Part shown: piece after piece, positions 9,946 to 20,880 of the stretch | Numbering within the stretch: position 1 is the stretch's first letter | Layout: every line of letters begins with the position of its first letter | Assembly: GCA_951799425.1 (NCBI GenBank) | Contig: OX637397.1 | Location: 14,344,064-14,408,063 of the forward strand | Length of the DNA: 64,000 nt | From: Ilex aquifolium | Taxonomy: Eukaryota > Streptophyta > Magnoliopsida > Aquifoliales > Aquifoliaceae | Direction: 5' to 3' | The notes under the pieces: generated by a model | Told to the model about the DNA's origin: nothing | Database searches by the model: none | The model's input: the letters and a program-made list of their open reading frames with translations, nothing else | Program-made: the position numbers and the translations under genes

Positions 9946-12034
9946 GTGTGAGCTTTTATTTTTATTTGTACATAGTAGTTAGATTTTATTTTATTATTAT
10001 TTTTTTTTTAATTTCAGTTTCCTTTTTTATTTGTTTCAATTTATAGTTTTTTTTTTGTTTCTTGAGTATTTTATTTTTAGGTTTTAGCGTTGTTGCGGCA
10101 CCAAGTACTCCTATCCCTTTTATCTTTATTCATTATTTTTACTGAACAACAAGATATTTATTTTTACATTGAGGACAATGTTGGATTTAGGTTGGGGGGT
10201 ATGAGTATGCTTTATGCTTATGCTTTGTGTTGTGAAAATTCCTAGTTTATTTTTTATTTTTTGGTTTATTTACTTTGCTAAAAAAATTAAAAAAAAAAAA
10301 AAAATTCTTTTGGGTATTAAATATCTAAATAACATTTTTATGCATAGTTTAATACCACAATATAGAAATAATTTGCTTAACTTTAAATTTGTAACTGTTT
10401 AAGCATCACATAGAACTTTATTCTATATTTTTGTATCTTATATCATGTTCTTATAAAAACTCACAATTTGTGCACTATAGACTGTACCAAGTTGAAAATT
10501 TATTAGGTATTTTGCCTCGAGAACTTGAAACATATAGTGGAGATGCATAAAAACCCTAGTGAGTTTTGTTCCAATCTTTCTTGGAGGGTTATTTACATTT
10601 ACTCAATAAAAAATATTTTTATTCAGCTAATCTCCTTCAATAGTTTCATTATTTTTGTTTTGGTTAACACCAATATTGTGAATGATTGCTTGACTTTGAA
10701 TTATTTGCATGAGAAGTGTGTTATCAAAAGCTCTTGAGATATGATTTTAGGCCATCTTTGTCATTATTTGAGCCTAAACCTTATTCTTTGAATATTATTA
10801 TCCCTAGAAGCCATGATTGAGCCTTTGAAGCAAAATTTTATTTCTTATGCCCAACATATAATAACCAAGCCAATGAGAAAAAATAATATCTTTTACCCTT
10901 GGTTATCCTGAGATTGAACTTTTATTGTTTATGTAATTTGAGAGATGTTGGTTAAGAAAAGGAAAAAAAAAAAGAGTTTTACATACTTGTGAATATTTGC
11001 ATTAGATGTCTTGCAGAAAAAAAAAAAGAAAAAAAAAAGTTGAAAAAAAAAGAAAGAAAGACAATATGTCTAGCTGTGAAAAAAAACAGAGTGAAAAAAA
11101 AAAGAGAAAAAAAAAATAGCAAGCATGTGTTTGAAAAGAAAAAAAATATGAGCAAGTGATGTAAATTGTGCTTCTAAAGGATGGAGAGTGAAAGACTATG
11201 GAAAAAAGTTTGGTTGTGTAATGTACATGTTCTCTCGGGATAGTCTTTTGAATTCCTGAATATCCTTCGTTTCAAAACCCTAATCCCAAGGCCTCATTAC
11301 AACCTTAAATAAAGACCTAACTGATCTCAAGAGTGTATTGATGGATGCATGACTTGTGTGAATAAAGAAGAGAATGGTGATTATTTATTTATTGTGTGTT
11401 GATTTCCTTTCATGAGACTATGTCAAATCTTTTTCTTTTGGATTACGTTTTTTTTAATAGACATGTGAGCATTATTTTGTTTTGACTTAAATATCTTCTT
11501 CTCACATGTGATATTTGAGGGAATAGTCACTATAATCTGAGAGAATCTTTTATGAGTGAATTATCTAGTGAGATTTGGCATTGAGACGAATAGTTGATAG
11601 TTGTAGAGGTGATTACCAGATAAATTACTGACTTGGTATAGTTAATTCACACTACACACGAGTTTATATGAGAATATGATAAGTGCATACATTTATATAG
11701 CGCATAGTTCTATATTATGTTTTGCATGTGCTTATAAAAAGTTTGCATCTTAGAATTTTTAGATTGTGGTAGCAATTTGTGTTATAAAATTATTATTTAG
11801 ATATTTGATCACAGGTTGATGTTTGTGGGTATCATCTCTGGAAACCTTCACGAGACTATACTCGTCCACTAGGGGAAACCTAGGGGTTTAAAGGCTTGTT
11901 GCATATGCTAAATGCAATTGTGAGTCCTACGAAAGTGGATTTGTATTTTATTTTATTAGGTTATTTTGTTTTTAGTTTTTAGATTTTAGGATTCATGTAT
12001 TACTAGGGACTAGTAATATTCAGGTTGGGGGGTG

Positions 12035-13331
12035 TGATTAACCATCAAAAGTGCTATTTTATTATATTTAATAATTGGTTAATTGCATATTATTTGTGAT
12101 TAAATGTGTTAAATTCCTTGATTTTCTAATTTGATACTTTTTCTAGTTGTTTGGTTTATTTTGCAGGTAAATTGGTTGATTTAAAGTAATAATGGATAAT
12201 GCAAGTGAAACAATCACTAGAGGAAGAATCACAATTGATAAGGATGGAAGAGTCAAGATTGGGATAGGAAGACTTGAAGATAAATCAGAATTTTAATCCT
12301 TATAAGAGTTTAAGTGAGAAGAAAACTCATTTAAAGTTGAATTAGGAAAGTTTCCTAAAAGATAAGGATTTGACACGTCTTCAGTATTTCATTCATAACT
12401 TTTGACTCCGATATCGGATTAACCTGATTTTTGTGGGGTTGGAAAGAAGACTTCAAGGGCTACAGAAGTGTATTTCACGAAAATTTCGTGATTCAGTCTC
12501 TAAATATGCGAAATTCAAGCTCGAAGTCTGGATAGATTTTGTACCCGCGGGGCCCAAGATTTATGCACGGGATTTAACCTTACAAGACATCTTTTTGAGA
12601 AAGGAATTCCTTCCAATCTGTACTTAGGATTTATTTTACTATAAATAAGGGCTCTCATCTATTGAGAGGGGGATCTTTTTGCTCACGAATTCTTCAGTGT
12701 ATTTTGCAATTCTTTTATCATGTCTGGCTAGAAGGCTAAGCTAGGGCTAAGGGAAAACCTCTCAGTGAAGTACGGTATTATCATTGACTTTGTACTTAAT
12801 GATTTATGATATTGTGTTAATCTAATTTCTGATCTTTTAGTAAAGTTTTTATTCTGTAAAAACTCCTGAGTTGTTGTGCCACGTACATCGATTGCTTGAG
12901 TTTCCCTGCGAATAAATAACTGGTTATTCCACGTTTGAAGTGTTAGCATTGTTTCATAAAATAATATGATTAATTTATTATTCAGGTTTCTGAATAATCC
13001 TTTGATCATAACTTTTGGTTTCATGACTTGATTTGTTATTTGGGTTAACTGACATTTAATTCCTGTTTCAAATTAAGCCTCAAGTCTTTTATTATTACCG
13101 TATGGAATTGAGAGGGAGTACCTGATGCTCTAGTATTTTTATTACTGATTTTAATTATTAAAGTCAATTGTTTTCAATCAAAACTCCTCAAACAAACTTT
13201 CTCTTTTTAATTTATTAGTATTTGTGTGATTGTTTACTTGTTACAATTCCTTGTGGATTCGACCTCGGACTTCCGAGAATATATTACTCTGCTCAACCTA
13301 CGCTTGGGTTTACACTTTTAAAGTTGAAGCA
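12035..13331 (+). repeat. LTR 3 of the tandem element
   Basis: 1297 bases, TG...CA, followed directly by GTAGG. It differs from LTR 1 at two sites only. As the two outer LTRs stem from one insertion under the single-insertion model, this low divergence points to a young insertion. Confidence 0.95.
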
Positions 13332-13336
13332 GTAGG
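13332..13336. repeat. Right target-site duplication GTAGG
   Basis: Matches 3186-3190. Removing the insertion and one copy joins the two halves of the gypsy reverse transcriptase on the minus strand. Confidence 0.9.
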
Positions 13337-13800
13337 AATTAGAATTCTCGGATGTAGTTGACTTCCAAGAGCCAATCTAACTCTTCATTCACCGTTTTGG
13401 CGTGATAGGGTGCCGAACTTCTCGGCCTCTACTTGACGGGTTTGAAGGTCAAGTCCATATGAAGCTAGTGAAAAATTATTTTAGGGTTTAGTCCTTGCAT
13501 CCCATATGGGTCCACACAAAAACATAAATATTCTATTGGAGAAAATTGAGCATCTCGCTTGCTCTATTTGGGTTAGTGAAGACCTGATCAAAAAGAATTT
13601 GTCCTTACCTCCGGGTGAAGGTAGAAAATTGGAAACTCCTATATTATCCAATTGGCCAACTCTACCTAGGGCTCATCGATGTTAAGTCGATAGAACTTTG
13701 ATAGCTATTTCGCTAACACGGCCTCGGAGTTCGGCTATTTGGCTTTGTCTGTGACCCTAGTCTTCACTACATCATAGAAGCTTTTGGATGGTGCTGGTCC
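13337..13800 (-). pseudogene. Gypsy reverse transcriptase, 5' part
   Basis: Minus-strand reading gives a MQGLNPKIIFH-like stretch (near 13490), DLTFKPVK, SSAPYHAKTVNEELDWLLE and NYIREF ending at the insertion site. This is the entry of plant gypsy reverse transcriptases, where a pair of an 'I-x-H-x-L' segment and an 'EEV-x-K-LL-x-AGFIREV' segment is normal. A stop follows right after the last motif. Together with 2500-3185 it makes one interrupted domain. Confidence 0.8.
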
Positions 13801-13879
13801 CCACATATCTCCATGATTCCACAAGGGTAGAGAACTTTATTTTTTGGTGGTATGAAGAATGAACAATCTTTATGGCATG

Positions 13880-14300
13880 GATTTAGGTCTTCACTATGAT
13901 GACAATATAGGCAGATTTTGAATCAATAACAACAAATTCTATTGGAAGGGTGATGATCTGGACCATCACTAGTAGGGTAATCTTGTTGAGGGGAAGGGCG
14001 TATGCCCAATTGAAACCCACTATTGGGTTTCGTTGGTTTCATGTCTCTGGGCTTGAACCCTTCTTTTGGAAAAGGTTTTTGTACATCGTTTCAGAAAATA
14101 TTTCTGAATTTACTTGAACAAGCTAGACAAACAAACTTCACTAATCTTAGGGTGATGATCAAGGCATCCTTGTGGGAACGCCAACACCTGTTAGGTCGGT
14201 ATCTATAAACACAATGGATTTTGCATCAGTCAAGGTTTTCTTCAGGATTTGTTCCTCTATCCTGCCGTCATCAATCTTCCTAGCTTGGGCCACCCATTAT
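13880..14300 (-). pseudogene. Gypsy aspartic protease region remnant
   Basis: Between gag and reverse transcriptase, the minus strand gives a DALIITLRLVKF stretch (about 14110-14160), then an FQKEGFKPRDMKPT segment and ITLPIEFVVIDSKSAYIVI (about 13880-13960), the typical second half of Tat-type proteases. The DSG or DTG active site is not readable; the segment is frameshifted. The protease would cut the polyprotein. Position and flanking motifs carry the call. Confidence 0.55.
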
Positions 14301-14399
14301 AGTTCGACTTGTAAGGAGTTACAAGTCGATCGTTCATATGGGAAGGTGTGGATTACATCAAAGACAGTAGTGGCCTCCTAGGTAGGGAGAATGTTTCTC

Positions 14400-15260
14400 A
14401 CCCTCTCGGAATTTTTTATCATCTATGAACTCGCTTAGGTGACCCTCCTTACCTAATTTCTCTAGGAAGGCCTTGAAGACTCGACAGTCCTTCGTGGGGT
14501 GCTAAGTGTCCTCATGATAGGAACACCAAAGAGTTGAGTTCCTAGTGGACGGGTTGTCTTGAATCTTTGGGGACCATTTGAATAAGGGCCCCTTCTTGAT
14601 ATAGGTTCCTTGAAAACTGTGTAGATCCTCTTGAAGGATAACTCCATGGGGATTTTGGAGGATCCCCTCTTCTTCCTAATTTGGTATTTTTACTTCTTTT
14701 TCTTGGAAATGGACACTGTGCTTTAGGCCTCGATCGTGTCATCCTCGACCTAGGTGTATTTGTTAGTACCAGTCATCAGGTGTCCCATGCAAGTTGGGTT
14801 CCTCTTGGTTAAGGACCAATAAAGATCAATTTCCCAAGATTGCCTAAGCCTAAAAGAGGTGGTTGTCATCACCTCCATGCAGCCTTCCACTTTGTCCACT
14901 TCGTTTACTTCCTCGAACTATCTCAGAGTTTCCCCTTTCTTTTATCGCAAGGTTAGAAGGGTGTCGATGTCTTTCGGTTGCTTGCTTTTGGTGATGAACT
15001 GAACTATGAACAGCTTGAATCTTCTGCTTCTATGACTGAATAGATTTGCGGAGAAAACTCATGTACCACTTAATGGCAGTGTCCCCAAGGCTCATCAGGA
15101 AGACCCTACATAAGAGTTTTTCATTGATATCGTAGAGAGACATAAGTTGCTTATATTGACCTTAAGTTGGGGAAATACATACTTCTTGGGCATCTCAAAT
15201 TCTCATATGCTTCAAATAAACAGGAATTCACAGGCTTATCCTCTGTGGCTCGTCTCTGTG
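14400..15260 (-). pseudogene. Gypsy gag remnant
   Basis: Minus-strand motifs in order: a weak FEMPKKYVFPQLKV start (near 15190), SLYDINEKLLCRVFLMSL (15090-15150) and AIKWYMSFL (near 15050), the core of the retrotransposon gag domain; and a C-terminal HPTKDCRVFKAFLEKLGK with GHLSEFID (14410-14510), which replaces a classical zinc knuckle in Tat-type gags. Stops and frame changes break the reading in several places. Gag forms the particle that packages the RNA. Confidence 0.7.
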
Positions 15261-16735
15261 CCCTGATCTCACTGGGGGGAGGGGGGGCCTACCATAGTAA
15301 AGCAAGACAGGGGCACATATCTCTTTCTGGTCTTTGGTTCTTGGAATTATCAATGTATGCCCCTTGGTCTACCTGGCTATTGGCCTCTTCTATCCTTGAC
15401 AAAGACTATGGATCCTACTTTGAAGTCCTCCCTCTTAGTGCATCGGGAGAGTTGGTGGTAGATGTAATTTTTTGATATGGATCTAACTCGTTTCCCTCTC
15501 CAGCCAAGATTGCCCCCCCAACTGGTGTTCTCGTTTGGAGGTATGGAAGTCCTTCACCTTCTAAATTAGACAGTGATGAAGGTCTCCCAAGGATAAGTCT
15601 CTATATGTTTGATCCTAGGAATATTGCTTATTTGTGCTCAGGTTGTTCGCTCCTTTTCTGAGGTGGTTCACACACCTGGATGTCCCAATCGACTGCTCAA
15701 AGTCGTCATGTCTATTATTTATATGGACACTATTTCGCTCTATCTGGTCAAGCCCTCTTGCCAGCTTTTTATCTATCACGTCTATGAGCTCTCAGGTAAG
15801 GGGTCCTCCCCCTCGCCATTTTAAGCTTTAATTAGTGTTTTCGAGTACGCTAGCTGCTAGGAGATCTAAAGTGAATTGTCTTTACGATGGTTCCTTGGAA
15901 TTGGAGGCCAAAGACACGGGGAAGTGATTGGTCCTCCTATTTCGATCTGGGGGACTATCTTCTGCATGGTTCTGTGAATGGGTGTTTTGCATGGTGATTA
16001 CTATGATGGGAGAACTGTGTTCGTAATTTCCCACAAATGTTATCGAATTGGATGGGATGGTTTCGAGCAATCAATAAGGTAGCGATACTTGGATGGATCA
16101 CATTAGAATTTTTGCAACATCTAAAGGCTAGGAAGGAAGCTTGAGGATTCTCTGATGAATCCCCTCTGATGCTTAAGTTAGTTGGTGTTTGAGAGATAAG
16201 ATACGAAAGCTATTGTGTTTTGTTTACTCACTTGTTGTAATGATGTCCAAGCCGATAGGTCTGACAGCCTTTTGGGAGTGAATTCCTCCCATTGGTCTTC
16301 GTGTACAACGAGGTAGTCATGTTAGTGGCAACCTAATTAGAAAAAGCCCCCATCTCGTCGTAGACTGCCTTTGAGCCGTGCATTTACTAGGCTTAAGGAT
16401 AGCTTGCAGGTGGTCAAAGAAAAAATTGGAATGCTGGCCCAACTCAAGGCTAAGCATTAAGTCATGACATCCCTTTGAATGTCACGCGATTGGTCTGCTT
16501 GAGCGAGGGTCATGCCGTCTTTGCCAATGTGCATGGGGCTCTGTGTTTTTTCCAAATGAAAAAGGCAATGTAGCCGCCATTCTTTATCCCTTGTCATGGT
16601 AGTCGATTCTATTGACATCAATAAGTCCCAATAATAGCAAGTACAATAATGCATTTGGGTCTGAGAGCATATCAAACTATGGGGTTCCCGAGCTTTGTAT
16701 GGTCCAAGTGCTTCATTCGAACATTGCACTCTTTT
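15260..16735. other. Upstream part of the gypsy element, no readable coding
   Basis: Base composition is like the gypsy element (less AT-rich than what follows at 16736), so it is probably its 5' leader and LTR. I found no primer site and no repeat of it at 1-340. Short ORFs on both strands have no family features. Confidence 0.4.
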
Positions 16736-17257
16736 TTATACTGTAAGTAAAATATGGATAACTAGTTCAAATATTTATTGTGGTAAAAAAAGAAATAGAT
16801 GGTTAAAATATAAATATTACTAAAATATAAATTGTAAGATTAATAATGGATAGCTATTTATGAAGGAGCAGGAAGATTCTACCAAAATATTTGAAAATAA
16901 ATAGAGAATCAGGATGAAAGAAATCCCTTATGATGCCTACTACCACTTGATCGTCATGTTTTCTCGTAATTGGAGAAGATGTTGGAAAATTAGTAACCTT
17001 GCTTGAAATGGAAGACTTTCTAGATTAATCAGCCACCATGCATATTTAACTCCTCTAAATACATTAATAATCTCATAATCCAACCCAACCAATAATCTAT
17101 GTAATAAAGTATAAAGGATTTCAAATCTCTCAAGACATAAAAATGACTTTTGTTTTTTTGCGACACAGATCGCCTCACAATTATGTATGTTTTTATCCAA
17201 TTGTTGAAAATATATATAATAAAGTACAAAGATTTCAAACACCCCAAGACATAAAAA
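16736..17257. repeat. AT-rich spacer with an internal direct duplication
   Basis: Two copies of a segment of about 42 bases with TAATAAAGTA and CAAGACATAAAAAT occur at 17103-17144 and 17216-17260. The stretch after the first copy, containing AATGACTTTTG and GCGACACAGATCGC, resembles 27068-27110, so it belongs to a dispersed family. No coding is supported. Confidence 0.5.
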
Positions 17258-17385
17258 TCACACACATACACACACACACTCTAATACACCAAAAATACAC
17301 ACATACTAACACACAAAAGAAAAAAACACAAACACGTTTAATAACACACCAAAATACATACACACTAATACACACACATACACTA
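17258..17385. repeat. CA-rich microsatellite-like tract
   Basis: Imperfect CACACA and ACACTAATAC words fill the region and lead into the GACCCN array. The ORF that crosses it is a product of the repeat. Confidence 0.8.
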
Positions 17386-17387
17386 GT

Positions 17388-17815
17388 CCCCGACTCAACC
17401 CTAGACCCTAGACCCGACCACAGACTCGACTCTGGACCCAGACATAACCCAGAACCCGACCTTAGACCTAGACCGTAATACCCAACCTAGACCCAAACTT
17501 GATCGCAGACCAACACCCCATCCTAGACCTGAACCTATACTTGCACTTGACCTCGGACTCATCTTGCACCCGACCGCGGTCCTGACCCAGAACCCATACC
17601 CGACCTCAAAGCCGAACATGTACTTGAATTTGGACCCGACCCTGGACTTGGACTCGACGTAGAGACTAGGCCCGAACTTGACAATGACCTAGACCCAACC
17701 CCAGACCTAGACCCCGGATCGGACTCGGACATGGACTTAGACCCGAACCCGACACCAACCCCAAACCTAGATCCAACCTCAACCCCGACCCGAGCCTAGA
17801 CTTGGGTAATAGTTT
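17388..17815. repeat. Degenerate GACCCN-type hexamer array
   Basis: For more than 400 bases the sequence is made of six-base words close to GACCCN, GACCTA or GAACCC, with few exceptions. The plus strand is rich in A and C. It is too diverged to count copies by eye. Minus-strand ORFs with repeated Ser-Arg/Gly-Leu words come from the array and are not genes. Confidence 0.8.
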
Positions 17816-18998
17816 TCATTAGAATTGAATTAGAAATTGATTTGAATTCTAAAGATGACTTATATAAATTTTAGCGAATGTTTGATGCCTGAGTAATACT
17901 AACAATTCAAATACGTTAGATATATGACTTGTTTTTTTGGCATGTTGTCTACTTTAACTCTTTCATAGTCTCTTCTTTTTCCTTTTTCTTTTTGTTTAAC
18001 CCTTTATATGTGTGATTATGATTTGGTTCTTTTTGTTTTTTATTTGAAAGTGCGGATATTTTGGATGTTTTAGATTTTGCGTTTAAATTGTTGTACAAAT
18101 GTGAATTTTTGGCACACTACATTGATTTTTTTGTTACTTCGTGTTTTTAGGTACGAACTATTACTAGTCGATAAATATTCATTGTCGTGATATACCCCAG
18201 TTTTCATTGAAATTCAAATTTTCGGTTGACCATATCTACTAATGTCTTAGAATCCAATTCAACAACAACCTTGTACTCAGCTAATCCCATGTCATGAATA
18301 ATAATCTTCAAAGATTTGTAGCAAAGAGATGCCAAGAGAAATGAGACACAATCAAAAACTTTGAATTTCCGTTTTTTCTTCTTTTGCAAGTAACTTTCAC
18401 TATTGCAGATGTAACATCTTTAGGACTGATCACGTGTAGTGGAATTATTTTCCTAACTTTACTGAGCAATTTCAAGTAATAATCACGGCCGGGATTACAA
18501 TGATCACGAATCTCGAGGTTTGAGTGAAATTAAGAAGAAGATGTAAAGTGAAAAGATCTCTCAAATTTACAGAGCACACGGTCAGGGGTGTTCGGACTAA
18601 TGTACACACATCTCGACTAATCTCCTCCTCAATTCGATCAAATGTTGGTCATTCACGTTGAGACTATTTTCATTAGACTAGTTTCCCATGCCGGATGATG
18701 TTCAAATCTTCAAGTTTTTTTTTCCCTGGCAAATTGTAAGCATTGCATAAAGAAAAGAATGGATATCTTGGCTAAAGTGAAAAGAATGGATATCTAATAA
18801 GCATTGCATAGCTACATGAAGATTATAACATTTACCTTAATTCTAATGATGAGTGTAAATAGTGTTGGTCAATCCAGTTTATATTAAACGACATCATATC
18901 CAAACGCTTTATTCTTTGAAAGAGGAAAGCTGGTCAAGGTAATAAAAACTGAATTGATCAAATGTTTCTGCCATCATTTCACCATTTTGACGATGGAA
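17816..18998. other. Non-coding spacer with a weak RNase H-like scrap
   Basis: Nothing definite. A minus-strand ORF at 18204-18389 reads MGLAEYKVVVELDSKTLVDMVN near its end, which resembles the E-x-DS part of LINE-type RNase H domains, but it is only about 25 residues and no other motif is near. Confidence 0.25.
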
Positions 18999-19155
18999 AA
19001 TGTTATCCTTATCAAATTTTTTTATCAAATTTTTCATCTCAAATGATGTGACACAATTTTCATCATTGAATATTAATAGGACCCACTTACCTGATGGTGA
19101 AAAACCGTATCATTTGGGATAGAGATTTGATAAAAAAAATTAGTAAGGATAACAT
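18999..19155. mobile_element. MITE with inverted ends
   Basis: The left end AATGTTATCCTTATCAAA and the right end AAGGATAACATT are inverted copies, and the match continues inward for about 50 bases through TTTTTTTATCAAAT and CATCTCAAATGAT. Length is about 157 bases and there is no coding. A worn relative lies at 19390-19535, ending in a similar ATATCATTGCCC. Confidence 0.65.
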
Positions 19156-19739
19156 TACCCTTTAACAATTGATCAACATACCTGGATGCCAATTTCATCA
19201 AATGATGATGTGAAAAAAGACAAGATGAAATGATGTGACATTAAGAACAATTCAACTTCTCAATAGTCATATTAGATAAATATATTGAAAATTCCTGGTA
19301 TACTTATACTGTACCACTTTGTACATTACGATGTGCATCTATTTATTGACATACAAGAAACCAATATGTATACGAATTAGTGTTTCATTTTCTGTAGGGA
19401 TAAAACTATACTTTTTAAATTTGTTTATCAAGTGTTGTATTTCAAATTATGTGGCAAAATCCTGTGAACTGAATGTTTAGTGGAAGTTAGTGTAATCTGT
19501 TAAATGATTTGATAAGCATATCATTGCCCTTTCTGTAGTAGTGAATCACGTCTTAACAACTCAAGAAAAGAAAACTAAGCGTGTTTTCAAAAAGACCGGC
19601 TGGGTCGATGGAGTTGGAAGAGTCAAAGCATACATTAACTTGACTGGAAACAACTACGTTGTTTGTTGTTTTCCTGCATATGTTTCATGAACCTAACGTG
19701 CAATGTTGCTTAAGTTAGTGGCAACATAATTGTCGAAAG

Positions 19740-20010
19740 GTAAAGTTTGTATTGAAAAGAAGCTGTACATGAGCAAACAAAAGTACAACTAATGTTGTCC
19801 ATCAAAATAGAGAAGAAAGATCAGAATTCAAAGGGAAGTATAGAGGATACTCAGCACTTCCCCAAGAATTCAAGTCCTAAGATTATACAAAAAAATCCTC
19901 AAAAGGAATCATGCTAAGCAGTTGAGAGGAAGATCCCATAGATGCAGCATCCTAAGATTCTGGGTGGAGTACTTGAATTTAGTAGACATAGTGGCAACAT
20001 AATTGTATTG
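19740..20010 (-). mobile_element. LINE 3' UTR remnant
   Basis: Contains GGGAAGT at 19833-19839 and ACTTCCC at 19856-19862, a stem-loop also seen in the 3' UTRs of LINE 1 (38732-38756) and LINE 2 (46893-46921), with similar flanks such as AATTCAAAGGGAAG. No coding part is attached, so this is a solo or strongly truncated copy. Confidence 0.5.
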
Positions 20011-20164
20011 CATTCACCTAGCTCTATTTATAAAAAGCAACTAAAGATGTGAGGATTACATACTTAAAAAAGCTATTGAAATAAAAATATTAATTGATAC
20101 CATCATGGGTATTGACTCCATATTCAATCACTGATGATGTGTTTTTAACTCAATTTTTGAATAA

Positions 20165-20515
20165 AGCAAAACGTTATAGGAATTGACTATGACACCGAAT
20201 AAAAAAATTTACTTTTGTGAGTATTTTTATAACAAAAAATTACTATTTTTGTGTCATATATCCCTTTTGTTAGTATTTTTATCACTGTTATGGTAATTAT
20301 TTTTACTATTCTTTTTAGGTACAAAAACAAAATTATCATTTTTATGGGTGATTTATTACTTTTATGGTGTTTTTATCATTTTTGTGGGTATTTTTATCAC
20401 TGTTGTGGTAACTATTTTTACTATTTTTCTTTGTTACCACAACAGTGATAAAAACACCCACAACAATAATAAAAATACCTACAAAAATAATAAATGTATT
20501 TATGGTACCGATTTT
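20165..20515. mobile_element. Hairpin MITE, family H, copy 1
   Basis: A 28-base arm (20385-20412) faces its inverted copy (20433-20460) with one mismatch and a 20-base loop. The rest is built of related TTTTTATCACTG and TTTTTATCATTT words. Related copies lie at 60520-60712 (inverted) and 61165-61265. The edge near GAATTGACTATGACACCG matches the edge of the 60520-60712 copy. No coding. Confidence 0.7.
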
Positions 20516-20639
20516 TGTTTTTTGTTTTTTTTTTTTGATGCCTTAGACAACTCTAACTTTAACGGATTTGGTAAATATTTGAGTACACAAAGCAATCAAT
20601 GTTTTAAGTGGCTTGCAAGGATTGAATGATTAAATTTTG

Positions 20640-20880
20640 AAGAGTGATGCTATTCATATCTAAGAAAATTGACCTAATTTATTGATTTAATTAATAATAT
20701 GACAGTGATATGGTCTAACAGTGTTGTCGTGATTGTAACTCTTGAACTTCTTCATCACTTATCTTATCATTATGTCAGCAAATAATTAGGTCAATTTTTT
20801 ATGTCAGCAAATAATCAATTTAGAATGTTGTTATTCAAACCTAGTTTATAAACATAATTTTTCTGACCTAATATACTGCA
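20640..20880. mobile_element. MITE-like element with AGAGTGATGCTATT end
   Basis: AGAGTGATGCTATTCA at the left and a diverged inverted counterpart GAATGTTGTTATTCAAA toward the right suggest a small inverted-repeat element. The element at 26630-26818 has the same type of ends. Boundaries are approximate. Confidence 0.4.

Larger units (their letters stand above)
3191..13331 (+). mobile_element. Tandem non-autonomous LTR retrotransposon, LTR-int-LTR-int-LTR
   Basis: Three 1297-base LTRs (3191, 7613, 12035) are separated by two internal regions of 3125 bases, with an exact period of 4422. LTRs start TG and end CA. Only three differing sites were seen among the LTRs (3203, 3726 and 8043), and the two internal regions look identical. 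Outside lies a single GTAGG duplication, and no duplication flanks the middle LTR, so the block most likely arose from one insertion followed by unequal recombination. Each internal region has a tRNA-Asp-type primer site, one 272-residue gag-like ORF, an A-rich tract and a G-rich polypurine tract. No protease, reverse transcriptase or integrase is present. Confidence 0.95.
1..16735 (-). mobile_element. Decayed Ty3/gypsy LTR retrotransposon, Tat-type, interrupted
   Basis: A minus-strand gypsy polyprotein can be followed in pieces: gag (about 14400-15260), protease (13880-14300), start of reverse transcriptase (13337-13520), then, beyond the 10.1 kb insertion, the rest of reverse transcriptase (2500-3185), RNase H (2040-2450), an additional RNase H-like stretch (1600-2035) and integrase (345-1330). 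Two RNase H-like domains in this order are a mark of the Tat/Ogre/Retand lineage. All domains carry stops and frameshifts. I could not find the LTRs: neither 1-340 nor 15260-16735 gave a convincing repeated end, so the outer boundaries are uncertain. Confidence 0.8.

Noticed and set aside
15167..15831. Plus-strand ORFs of 102, 71 and 65 residues
   Set aside because: Part lies opposite the gag remnant, the rest in the leader region; no recognisable content.
17143..17619. ORFs across the CA-rich and GACCCN arrays
   Set aside because: Composition follows the repeats; no start context or domain.
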